A stretch of DNA of 64,000 nt from Spirosoma panaciterrae DSM 21099 (GTDB lineage Bacteria > Bacteroidota > Bacteroidia > Cytophagales > Spirosomataceae): contig NZ_KB893195.1 of assembly GCF_000374025.1 (NCBI RefSeq), forward strand, positions 248,001 through 312,000. The letters are read 5' to 3'. The stretch's first letter is position 1; each line of letters opens with the position of its first letter. The position numbers and the translations under genes are program-made. Shown here in pieces: positions 7,883-15,960 of this stretch. The notes beneath the pieces were generated by a model that saw only the letters and a list, made by a program, of their open reading frames with translations, had not been told where the DNA came from and did no database searches.

Positions 7883-9865
7883 ATGAAGCTGATTGCCAGA
7901 AGCTTGCTTATCGCTTTGTTTACATGGACCGTCTGTGGCTATTGTACGGAGATTCTGGCACAAACGGGCGAATTGGCGGCTTTGCAGAAAAAACTGTCGG
8001 CATCGCAACCGGATACCAATCGGGTTAAGTTACTGAACAAAATTGGCGACGAGTATGCGTATAACGACATCAAAACCGCCCGACGTTACTACCACGATGG
8101 CCATGTACTGAGCCAGCAACTGGGGTTTGTACGGGGCATCATCCGATACTATTCGAGCGAAGGTGAGCTACTGAATCTGGAAGGTAAATACGACCAGTGT
8201 ATGACCCTACTCCGGCAGGGCGTGGCGCTGAGTCGGGCCCGGAAAGACCCCATGCGCGAAGGCATCATGTACGAAAACATGGGCAATACCTTTGGGCTGA
8301 TGCAGCGGCTCGACTCGGCCACAGTATATTACTTCAAATCATTGCCCATTTTCGAGTCGTTTCAGGATAGCGTCAAACTGGCCAATGTCTACAACAACCT
8401 GAGTTCGGTGTTTATGCAAACCGACAAGCCCGAAACCGCCCTGACCTACATCGACCAGGCCATTGCTATCAGCCGGGCATCTGAGGATGGGTTTTACTTA
8501 AGCCATCTGGTCAATAAAGAAGCCATTCTCTGGAAGCTGCGCCGACGCACTGAAGCCAACCAAACAAATCAGCAGATCATTACGCTTGCCCGAAAGCTGA
8601 ACGATACCGTAGCCCTGGCCGATGCCCTGCAAAACGAGTGTCAGCATGATCTGGAAACAGGCCATTTTCAAACCATTCTCGCCCACGCACAGGCATTGAA
8701 CCAGTTGAGTCCGGGGCTGCAATCGCCCGACCGAACGGCCTGGGGACACTATTGGCTTTCGGTAGGGTATTACTACCAAAACCAGTTTACCCCTGCCCTA
8801 TTCCATATCGAAAAGGCCTTATCTGAATCCCGTGGGTTGGGCAACAGCCAACATTTACAAGCCTATTATTCCCAGTATGCCCGCCTTTTACTGGCCGCTA
8901 AAAACGACCTACAGCAAGCTGCTCACTACGAACAACTAGCCGACTCGTTGCGGGATGTGAGACTAAACAACACCATCGTAAAAACCACCCGTGAACTGGC
9001 CACGAAGTACGAAACCGAGAAGAAAGAAACGGCTATCCAGCAACTCTCGCTCGAAAATCAGAATCGCAAACGGCTGGTGAGCCTGCTGGTTTTTTCGGTG
9101 ATTGTGCTGGCGGGGGCGCTACTCTTTTTTGGACTCTGGATGCGAAACAGGGCGCGGGTTCAGCAGCAGGAAAAAGCCTTATACGAACAGACCCTCAGGC
9201 AACTGGAAAATGAAAAGCAGTTACTGGCCAGCCATGCGCTTGTAAAAGGGCAGGAAGACGAACGGAGCCGCCTGGCCAAAGACCTGCACGACGGACTCGG
9301 TGGCATTTTGTCCAGTGTTAAATATTCCTTTCAAGCCATGAAACAAACCTTCGTACTGTCGGAAGAAAACGCGCTGGCGTTCGAGAAAAGCATGAATCTG
9401 CTGGATGCTTCGCTGGCCGAACTACGCCGGGTGTCGCACAATATGATGCCCGAAGCCTTGGTCAGGCTCAGTCTCGAAGAAGCCCTCCGCGATTACATCC
9501 AGACCTTAACCGATAACACTGACCTTAATTTTACCTACCAAACCTTCGGGCTGGACACCGTTGACCTCGACAACCTCTACAAAACCACCATTTACCGGGT
9601 GGTGCAGGAGCTAACGACCAATATTGTCCGTCATGCCCAAGCAACCGAAGTGCTGATACAGATCATGGCCAAAGCAGGTCAAATTAACCTGACCATTGAA
9701 GATAACGGTAAAGGGTTTGACCCAAAGCAGGTAAATAAAAGCCGAAGCATGGGCATTCAGAATCTATACCACCGGATTACCTATCTTAAGGGCACCATCG
9801 ACCTCCAGACCGAACCTGGCAAGGGGTGTTCGTACTACATCGAAATCCCGCTAAACCATGATTAA
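7883..9865 (+). CDS. TPR-containing sensor histidine kinase (NarX/DegS-type, HisKA_3)
   Basis: A 660-residue protein from the ATG at 7883, which opens a signal peptide (MKLIARSLLIALFTWTVCGY); the longer frame to 7706 precedes it with unlikely sequence. Several tetratricopeptide repeats fill about residues 30-390 in the periplasm. One membrane helix (LVSLLVFSVIVLAGALLFFG) precedes a coiled coil and a HisKA_3 dimerisation domain with LAKDLHDGLGG, where His469 is the phosphorylation site. The HATPase has ELTTNIVRHAQA (N box) and DNGKGFD (G1). Its stop overlaps the next gene by 8 nt, so kinase and regulator form one two-component pair. Confidence 0.9.
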   Translation: MKLIARSLLIALFTWTVCGYCTEILAQTGELAALQKKLSASQPDTNRVKLLNKIGDEYAYNDIKTARRYYHDGHVLSQQLGFVRGIIRYYSSEGELLNLEGKYDQCMTLLRQGVALSRARKDPMREGIMYENMGNTFGLMQRLDSATVYYFKSLPIFESFQDSVKLANVYNNLSSVFMQTDKPETALTYIDQAIAISRASEDGFYLSHLVNKEAILWKLRRRTEANQTNQQIITLARKLNDTVALADALQNECQHDLETGHFQTILAHAQALNQLSPGLQSPDRTAWGHYWLSVGYYYQNQFTPALFHIEKALSESRGLGNSQHLQAYYSQYARLLLAAKNDLQQAAHYEQLADSLRDVRLNNTIVKTTRELATKYETEKKETAIQQLSLENQNRKRLVSLLVFSVIVLAGALLFFGLWMRNRARVQQQEKALYEQTLRQLENEKQLLASHALVKGQEDERSRLAKDLHDGLGGILSSVKYSFQAMKQTFVLSEENALAFEKSMNLLDASLAELRRVSHNMMPEALVRLSLEEALRDYIQTLTDNTDLNFTYQTFGLDTVDLDNLYKTTIYRVVQELTTNIVRHAQATEVLIQIMAKAGQINLTIEDNGKGFDPKQVNKSRSMGIQNLYHRITYLKGTIDLQTEPGKGCSYYIEIPLNHD

Positions 9866-10472
9866 CCTATTGGTTGTAGAAGATCATCCCCTGGTGTCGG
9901 AAGGTCTGAAAGCCATATTCGAGCGAGAACCGGCTCTAAATTGTCTGGGAATTATGGCTACGGGCAAAGACCTTCTGATGAAGCTTCAGCATCAGCACCC
10001 GGACGTGATCGTGATGGACATCAACCTTCCCGACACCAATGGCCTGGACTTGTGCAAGCAGGTCAAAGACCTATACCCGACCATTCACATTCTGGCCCTT
10101 AGCATCAACAACGAAAAAGCGATTATCAAAAAGATCATCGAAAACGGGGCCAGTGGCTATATCCTTAAAGATGCCGCTCAGTATGAAATTGTTGACGCCA
10201 TCAAGACGGTTGTCCAGCACAAACCCTATTACAGCCTGTCGGCGTCCCTAACCCTCAACAAACCAGACCCAATGAGCTTACCGGTACTGACCCGCCGGGA
10301 GCGCGAGATTCTGGTTAAAATAGCCGACGGCCTTACCAATCAGCAAATTGCCGACCAGTTGTTTGTGGATGTCAGTACCGTCAACAGCCACCGAAAAAAC
10401 ATGCTGGCCAAATACGACGTACAGAACACCGCCCAGTTGATTAAGCTAGCGATAACGAATAAGCTAATCTAA
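9858..10472 (+). CDS. NarL/FixJ-family response regulator
   Basis: A 204-residue regulator. The receiver domain has EDHPLVSEG at the start, Asp54 in VMDINLPDTNG as phosphoacceptor and a Lys in YILKDA. The LuxR-type helix-turn-helix covers about residues 138-200 (LTRREREILVKIADGLTNQQ, then VSTVNSHRKNML). It overlaps the kinase gene by 8 nt and is its obvious partner. Target genes are not known; the nearest downstream genes are convergent. Confidence 0.93.
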   Translation: MINLLVVEDHPLVSEGLKAIFEREPALNCLGIMATGKDLLMKLQHQHPDVIVMDINLPDTNGLDLCKQVKDLYPTIHILALSINNEKAIIKKIIENGASGYILKDAAQYEIVDAIKTVVQHKPYYSLSASLTLNKPDPMSLPVLTRREREILVKIADGLTNQQIADQLFVDVSTVNSHRKNMLAKYDVQNTAQLIKLAITNKLI

Positions 10473-10529
10473 AGAGTGAAAGAGCGCAAGAGTGAAAGCC
10501 TGCCGGATGGATCACTCTTTCACTCTTTA
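10470..10529. repeat. Intergenic inverted repeat, word family C (AAAGAGTG words)
   Basis: The left arm TAAAGAGTGAAAGAG (10470-10484) begins in the response-regulator stop codon and pairs perfectly with CTCTTTCACTCTTTA (10515-10529), which ends 1 nt before the convergent permease stop. The short word GAGTGAAA/GAGCGCAA is repeated within the arm. It fits a shared terminator between convergent genes. Relatives are at 29067 and inside the 49173 repeat. Confidence 0.75.
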
Positions 10530-10530
10530 A

Positions 10531-13176
10531 TCATTCCGACCGCAACGATTTGGCGGGGTTCATCAACGCGGCTTTTACACTCTGGAAACTAACCGTCAAT
10601 AGCGCCACAGTCACCGACAGCAGGCCCGCCAGGGCAAACATCCACCATTCGATATCGACCCGGTAAGCGAAATCCTGAAGCCAGCGGTTCATGGCGTACC
10701 AGGCCATTGGACAGGCTAAAACGATAGCCACGAAGACCAGTTTCAGAAAGTCCTTACTAAGCAGCGTTACAATACTGGCTACACTGGCCCCCAGCACTTT
10801 CCGAACCCCAATCTCTTTGGTGCGTTGCTCGGCCGTGAAAGCCGCCAGCCCAAACAAACCCAGGCAGGAAACGAATATCGACAGGATCGAAAAATACAGG
10901 ATGATGCGCCCAGTGCGTTGCTCGACTCGATACTGGGCATCCAGATCCTGATCGACAAAGCCGTACTGGAATGAACTAACAGGCTCGAACTTTTTGTAAG
11001 CAACCGACAAACCAGCAATCACTCGCTCGGACGAAGCGCCCGGTGCGGTTTTCACCAACATATTGAAATACGGATTGTCGGGACGAAATCGGAACAGAAA
11101 AGGTTCGATGGAAACACGCAGGGGCCGGAAATGAAAATCTTTCAGTACGCCCACTACCCGGCCCAACGGGCCCCAGAATCGAATACGTTTACCGATAGCC
11201 TGTTCGGGCGTCCAGCCCATGCGTTTAGCGGCCGTTTCGTTAATTAAAAATGCGCCCATCGTTGCCGACGTATCCGACGGGATTCGCCAGGAAAAATTGC
11301 GGCCAGCCGCCAGTTGCATACCCGTTGTTGATACAAAATCGGCATCGACGTTCATATTCGTGATCAGAAAGGCATCGTTCGGTTGTTGACCTTCCCACTC
11401 AATATTGGATGAGTTGGTGATGTCGACCAGATCACTTGTTGTAGCCGATACGCGGGCTACGCCAGGAAGCTTTTCGACCTCGCGCTTGAGCCGTAAAGCG
11501 TTGAATCGTAGGTCACCTTTCATCCGAACATACAGCAGCTTCGACTGATCGAAACCCAGCTTCTTATCCTGAATAAAGGCTAGTTGCCGATAAATCACGA
11601 CGCTACCAATAGCCAGTGCAATAGCCAGCGAGAACTGCCCCACCACCAGCGACTGCCGGAATCGGCGACCCGATTTCACCGATAACCCCAGCGAGTTCAC
11701 GGTGCCTTTCAACACCTGCACAGGCCGAAACGACGACAGGAAGAAGGCCGGGTAAAGTCCCGTCAGTAAACTAACCACCAAGGTAAGTCCGAACAGAGCC
11801 AGCCAGAACATGGGCTCATGAAGAGGCAGTTCCAGGCTTTTGCCCGACAGGTCGTTGAAAAGTGGCATGCTGGTCTGTAACAGCACGAGAGAAATCGCAA
11901 CGGCCAGACTTGTCATCAGCAGCGATTCGCCCAGGAACTGAATGACAATTCCTGACCGTTTCGCCCCGACTGTTTTCCGCACGCCCACCTCTCGTGCACG
12001 CTGTGAAGCCCGCGCCGTCGCTAGATTTATGAAGTTGACAATAGCGATCAACAGCACAATAAAGCCCACTGCCAGAAATATGCGCACGTAGAGAATGTCG
12101 CTTCGCTGGCCCCAATCGGTCTGGAAATCAAAAACCGACCGGAGGTAAATGTCGCGCAACGGCTGCAAATACAATGTATTCTCGGTGTCGCTCTGGTAGT
12201 GTTTGAGCTGTCCGCTCAGTTTAGCCTCAAAACGAGCCAGGTCTGCTGACGCATCGGCTAGAGCAGGTTTTAGCAGAATATAGGTATGGTAGCTGTTGCT
12301 GTTCCATTTCTGACTCCATTCGTCAGTTTTCTCCAGCCATTTGTAGGGCAACAACACATCGAACTGAAGGTGCGAACGTACAGGCGGATTCTTCGCTACG
12401 CCCGCCAACGTGAAATGGTCGTCTTTCGTAAAATCAATGGATTGGCCAATAATAGGCTGCTGCGCCCAGTTTGGGCCAAACAGCCGCTCGGCCATCCTCT
12501 CGCTAATGACTATCTCATTAGGGCTCGACAGCGCTTTTTGGGCATTACCAGCCACCAGCGAAAAATCGAACACCCGAAAAAATGAAGGATCGACAATCAA
12601 CATTTCGGTCGCTTCGGCAACGGTCTGTTTATAACCAACTGTCCCCGACCAGCGGCCAATCCGGACGGTCTGTTCCACCTCCGGGAAATCGTTAGTGAGC
12701 GTAGGAGCCAACGGACCGGGAGTCACCGCCACATTGTGCATCCCATCAGCTTGCTTCTGGTGCTCAACTACCCGATAGATTCGGTTGAAGTTGGCATGAA
12801 AACGGTCATACTGCCATTCGTCGAAGACATACAGACCAATGGCCATACAGCAGGCGATACCCAGCGCCAGTCCGATGCTATTAATCGCCGAATAGCCCTT
12901 GTTTTTCAGTAGCGTCCGAAACGCAATGGTTAGATAACTCCGTAACATACTTGTCATTGCAGGATTAGCGTATTCAGAAGGTTTTCGTTTAATAAACTCA
13001 GGTCGTACATAGGCCAGTACGTCCAGCCAATAGCGCCCGTTCGCCCTGGTTTCGCCCAGTCGTTTGACACGGAGGGCGTATCGTTCGTGTAAATCGCCCA
13101 GTACGTCTTCACGCAGGTGCGGAGCGCAGAACCAGGTTAGTAGGCGGTCGGCGAGACGGGGTGGTATATGAGGCAT
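10531..13176 (-). CDS. FtsX-type ABC permease with prefix domain (locus 2, fourth paralog)
   Basis: An 881-residue orphan permease, last in a row of four. It has the prefix domain (RLADRLLTWFCAPHLREDVLGD, residues ~7-70), then a duplicated FtsX/MacB body beginning at MLRSYLTIAFRTLLKNKGYS. FtsX motifs include ASQRAREVGVRKTVGAKRSG in the first half and QRTKEIGVRKVLGAS in the second; it ends in NPAKSLRSE like its paralogs. Its N-terminus (MPHIPP) lacks the MPQPP leader of the other three. The start codon lies inside the left arm of the 13173 inverted repeat. No ATPase is encoded nearby. Expected role: periplasmic mechanotransmission or export, substrate unknown. Confidence 0.85.
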   Translation of the reverse strand: MPHIPPRLADRLLTWFCAPHLREDVLGDLHERYALRVKRLGETRANGRYWLDVLAYVRPEFIKRKPSEYANPAMTSMLRSYLTIAFRTLLKNKGYSAINSIGLALGIACCMAIGLYVFDEWQYDRFHANFNRIYRVVEHQKQADGMHNVAVTPGPLAPTLTNDFPEVEQTVRIGRWSGTVGYKQTVAEATEMLIVDPSFFRVFDFSLVAGNAQKALSSPNEIVISERMAERLFGPNWAQQPIIGQSIDFTKDDHFTLAGVAKNPPVRSHLQFDVLLPYKWLEKTDEWSQKWNSNSYHTYILLKPALADASADLARFEAKLSGQLKHYQSDTENTLYLQPLRDIYLRSVFDFQTDWGQRSDILYVRIFLAVGFIVLLIAIVNFINLATARASQRAREVGVRKTVGAKRSGIVIQFLGESLLMTSLAVAISLVLLQTSMPLFNDLSGKSLELPLHEPMFWLALFGLTLVVSLLTGLYPAFFLSSFRPVQVLKGTVNSLGLSVKSGRRFRQSLVVGQFSLAIALAIGSVVIYRQLAFIQDKKLGFDQSKLLYVRMKGDLRFNALRLKREVEKLPGVARVSATTSDLVDITNSSNIEWEGQQPNDAFLITNMNVDADFVSTTGMQLAAGRNFSWRIPSDTSATMGAFLINETAAKRMGWTPEQAIGKRIRFWGPLGRVVGVLKDFHFRPLRVSIEPFLFRFRPDNPYFNMLVKTAPGASSERVIAGLSVAYKKFEPVSSFQYGFVDQDLDAQYRVEQRTGRIILYFSILSIFVSCLGLFGLAAFTAEQRTKEIGVRKVLGASVASIVTLLSKDFLKLVFVAIVLACPMAWYAMNRWLQDFAYRVDIEWWMFALAGLLSVTVALLTVSFQSVKAALMNPAKSLRSE

Positions 13177-13240
13177 AGGGCATGGGGTTAGGGCATGGGG
13201 AGGAGCAGGAACCCTATGCCCCTAACCCCATACCCTATGC
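13173..13240. repeat. Intergenic inverted repeat, word family A
   Basis: The left arm 13173-13200 and right arm 13212-13240 are 29-bp complements with one indel and two mismatches, built from the words GCATAGGG, CATGGGG and TTAGGG. The left arm contains the start codon of the 881-residue permease (13174-13176). The loop is about 11 nt. It fills the gap between two tandem permease genes. Confidence 0.85.
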
Positions 13241-13243
13241 TAT

Positions 13244-15901
13244 TCATTCAGATCGCAACGATTTTACGGGATTCACCAAGGCGGCTCTAATGCTCTGGAA
13301 ACTGACGGTCAGGAGCGTGATGAACAGGGCTCCGGCACCCGAAACAGCAAATATCCACCACGAGGCTTCGGTTCGGTAGGTGTATTTCTGAAGCCAGTTG
13401 CTCAGAAAATACCAGGCGATGGGTGTGGCAATCACAAAGGCAATGGCAACCAGCATCACAAACTCTTTGGATAACAATCCCCAAAGGTTGAGCACAGTAG
13501 CGCCAAGCACTTTGCGTACACCAAGCTCTTTGGTACGCTGTTCGGCCATAAACGAAGCTAGTCCAAACAGCCCTAAGCAGGAGATAAAAATGGCCAGTAT
13601 GGTAAATACAAAGGCCAGTTTCCCAACACGCTCTTCGGCAGCAAATTTTAGGGCGTACTCCTGATCGGCAAATTTATATTCGAAGGGAGCCGAAGGAATT
13701 ATCTTTTTAAAGACGGCTTCGATCTTCGGCAGCGCTTCGCTCACGCTAACGTTCGGCTTGATTTTAATGTGCATCCAGTTAGGGAGGCCATGTGCTCGAA
13801 TCATAAAAACCGTTGGAACGATTGGCTCATAAGGCGATTCCATCACCACATCTTTAATAACCCCTAAAATTCTGAAATTCAGAATGGGCTGATCCTGAAA
13901 TTTCCAGCTAACCCGTTCGCCAATCGGCTGTTTCAATCCCATGTACTTAACAGCCGCTTCGTTGATAACGATACCCGACGAATCGGCTTTAAATTCTCTG
14001 GAAAAATCGCGTCCCTTTACAAGCTGCCAGCCCACCGTTTTACCATACTCCGGCGTTACGACCAGTGTTCCAAAACTATCGTCCAATGACGGATTTTTAC
14101 CTTTCCAGTTAAATCCACCATTGCCCGACCAAACCTCGGTAACTTTCCCCATCGATTCAGCCATTTCCTCAACGGCACCTGTACGCTGAAGCTCGGCCCG
14201 GAGCAGTTCATGTTTGCCATAAAAATCGCCCGATTTCATTTCTACCATCAACAGCCCATCACGGGTGTAGCCCACCGGCCGATTCTTGGCAAACTGAATC
14301 TGACGAAACACGATGATCGTACCGATAATCAACGTGACTGATACCGTAAACTGTGTTACGACCAGCACTTTGCGGGGTATGGATGCAAAACGGCCTACCC
14401 GGAAGGTTCCCTTTAGTACTTTAACAGGCTGGAACGAAGACAGATACAAGGCAGGATAGCTACCCGCCACGAAGCCTGTAAAGCAAATGAAGAGTAGACT
14501 TGCGATCCAAAACCATTGATTTGCCCAGGGAATGGTCATTTGTTTGGCCGCTACGTCGTTGAAGGAGGGCAGAGAAACCGAAGTCAGTAAAAGGGCCAGC
14601 CCAAAAGCCAGGCCAACCACTAAAAACGACTCGCTAAAAAATTGATTCACCAACTGCTTTCGTACCGAACCAACGGCTTTCCGAATACCCACTTCTTTAG
14701 CTCGTTTTTCGGAACGGGCCGTTGACAGATTCATGAAATTGATACAGGCCAGCAGCAAAACAAAGGCTCCGATAATGCTGATAAGCCATACCATTTGCAT
14801 TGGCCCCTCGTCGATAACACCACGTTTGTAATTGTGTAGACGCCAGTCACGCATAGGCAGCAGAAAAACCTCTGGAGACAGTTTGGCCTGTTCCGGAAAA
14901 TTGGCCAGATTTTTTATTTCAGCCTTTTTGATAGCTGCTGAGACGGTTTCGAAATCGGTATTTGGGTTGATTTCAGCATAAACCTTCAGAAAATGGTTCT
15001 GCCAGTCGGTCATGGCCTTCTCTTTGATCCAGGCATTATCGGATACCCACAAGTCGAATGGGGCCAGAAATTTCACTTCATTAAACTGCGTGTTCAGCGG
15101 CAAATCTTCATATACCCCCGTCACTTTTACGTCAAGCTTGTTGTTGATTTTCATCAATTGATTCACGGGGTCAACATCGCCAAATAATGCCCTGGCCGTA
15201 GACTCGGAAAGTAAAATGGAATGCGGATCGTTCAGGCCAGCCCTAGAACCATAAATCATCTTGAGCGTGAGCATTTCAGGGGCTGCGGGTTCCATAAAAA
15301 GCCCTTTTCGGGAGACTTTCGTGTCTCCCGCCGACAGCACATTGTCGACATTCCACGATGCCATAACAAGGTGCTTAAAATAGGCTTTGTAATTGGTTTT
15401 GAGCTCCGTTCCCAACGGATACTGTACCGAGTTGTTCGTGCCTACACCCTGTTCACCATATTCACGGCTCTGCACCTGAGCAATTCGGTCGTAATGTTCG
15501 TGGTAGGTGTTGAAGGAAAATTCATCATAGACCCAAAGGCCGATGAGCATAGCCACGGCCATACCAACGGCCAGCCCACCAATGTTGATGGCCGACGAAA
15601 CCTTATTGCGAGCCAGGTTTCGAAACGCAATTTTCAGATAATTCCGTAGCATAGTTGTATTGGTTGGTTGAGGGTATTGTTCAGGTTGTCTTCGAATAAA
15701 TTCCGGCCGTACATAGGCCAGCACATCCAGCCAGTAACGCCTGTTCGCGCTGACTTCTCCCCGTCGTTTGACGCGTAAGGCGTAGCGTTCGTGCAAATCG
15801 CCCAGTACTTCTTCGTGCAGGTGAGGGGCACAGAACCAGGTCAAAAGGCGGTCAGCGAAGCGGGGTGGGTGGTTTGGCATTGGGCATAGGGGTTGGGGCA
15901 T
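13244..15901 (-). CDS. FtsX-type ABC permease with prefix domain (locus 2, third paralog)
   Basis: An 885-residue orphan permease. The N-terminal leader MPQPLCPMPNHPP is largely encoded by family A repeat words; the second Met (15880) is an alternative start. The prefix domain (FADRLLTWFCAPHLHEEVLGD) is followed by MLRNYLKIAFRNLARNK, the usual beginning of stand-alone permeases, then two FtsX halves with SEKRAKEVGIRKAVGSVRK and QRTKELGVRKVLGAT. It shares the C-terminus NPVKSLRSE. The gene sits 67 nt upstream of the fourth paralog and 59 nt downstream of the second. Confidence 0.85.
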   Translation of the reverse strand: MPQPLCPMPNHPPRFADRLLTWFCAPHLHEEVLGDLHERYALRVKRRGEVSANRRYWLDVLAYVRPEFIRRQPEQYPQPTNTTMLRNYLKIAFRNLARNKVSSAINIGGLAVGMAVAMLIGLWVYDEFSFNTYHEHYDRIAQVQSREYGEQGVGTNNSVQYPLGTELKTNYKAYFKHLVMASWNVDNVLSAGDTKVSRKGLFMEPAAPEMLTLKMIYGSRAGLNDPHSILLSESTARALFGDVDPVNQLMKINNKLDVKVTGVYEDLPLNTQFNEVKFLAPFDLWVSDNAWIKEKAMTDWQNHFLKVYAEINPNTDFETVSAAIKKAEIKNLANFPEQAKLSPEVFLLPMRDWRLHNYKRGVIDEGPMQMVWLISIIGAFVLLLACINFMNLSTARSEKRAKEVGIRKAVGSVRKQLVNQFFSESFLVVGLAFGLALLLTSVSLPSFNDVAAKQMTIPWANQWFWIASLLFICFTGFVAGSYPALYLSSFQPVKVLKGTFRVGRFASIPRKVLVVTQFTVSVTLIIGTIIVFRQIQFAKNRPVGYTRDGLLMVEMKSGDFYGKHELLRAELQRTGAVEEMAESMGKVTEVWSGNGGFNWKGKNPSLDDSFGTLVVTPEYGKTVGWQLVKGRDFSREFKADSSGIVINEAAVKYMGLKQPIGERVSWKFQDQPILNFRILGVIKDVVMESPYEPIVPTVFMIRAHGLPNWMHIKIKPNVSVSEALPKIEAVFKKIIPSAPFEYKFADQEYALKFAAEERVGKLAFVFTILAIFISCLGLFGLASFMAEQRTKELGVRKVLGATVLNLWGLLSKEFVMLVAIAFVIATPIAWYFLSNWLQKYTYRTEASWWIFAVSGAGALFITLLTVSFQSIRAALVNPVKSLRSE

Positions 15902-15956
15902 AAGGGTTAGGGACGGGGGGCGGCTACTTTCACCCTATGCCCTTACCCCTATGCCC
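15882..15956. repeat. Intergenic inverted repeat, word family A
   Basis: Arms at 15882-15902 and 15936-15956 are complementary at 19 of 21 positions. The left arm overlaps both candidate start codons (15901 and 15880) of the 885-residue permease, and the right arm ends 4 nt before the stop of the neighbouring permease. Words are GGGCATA, GGGGTT and TTAGGG. Confidence 0.8.
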
Positions 15957-15960
15957 TAAG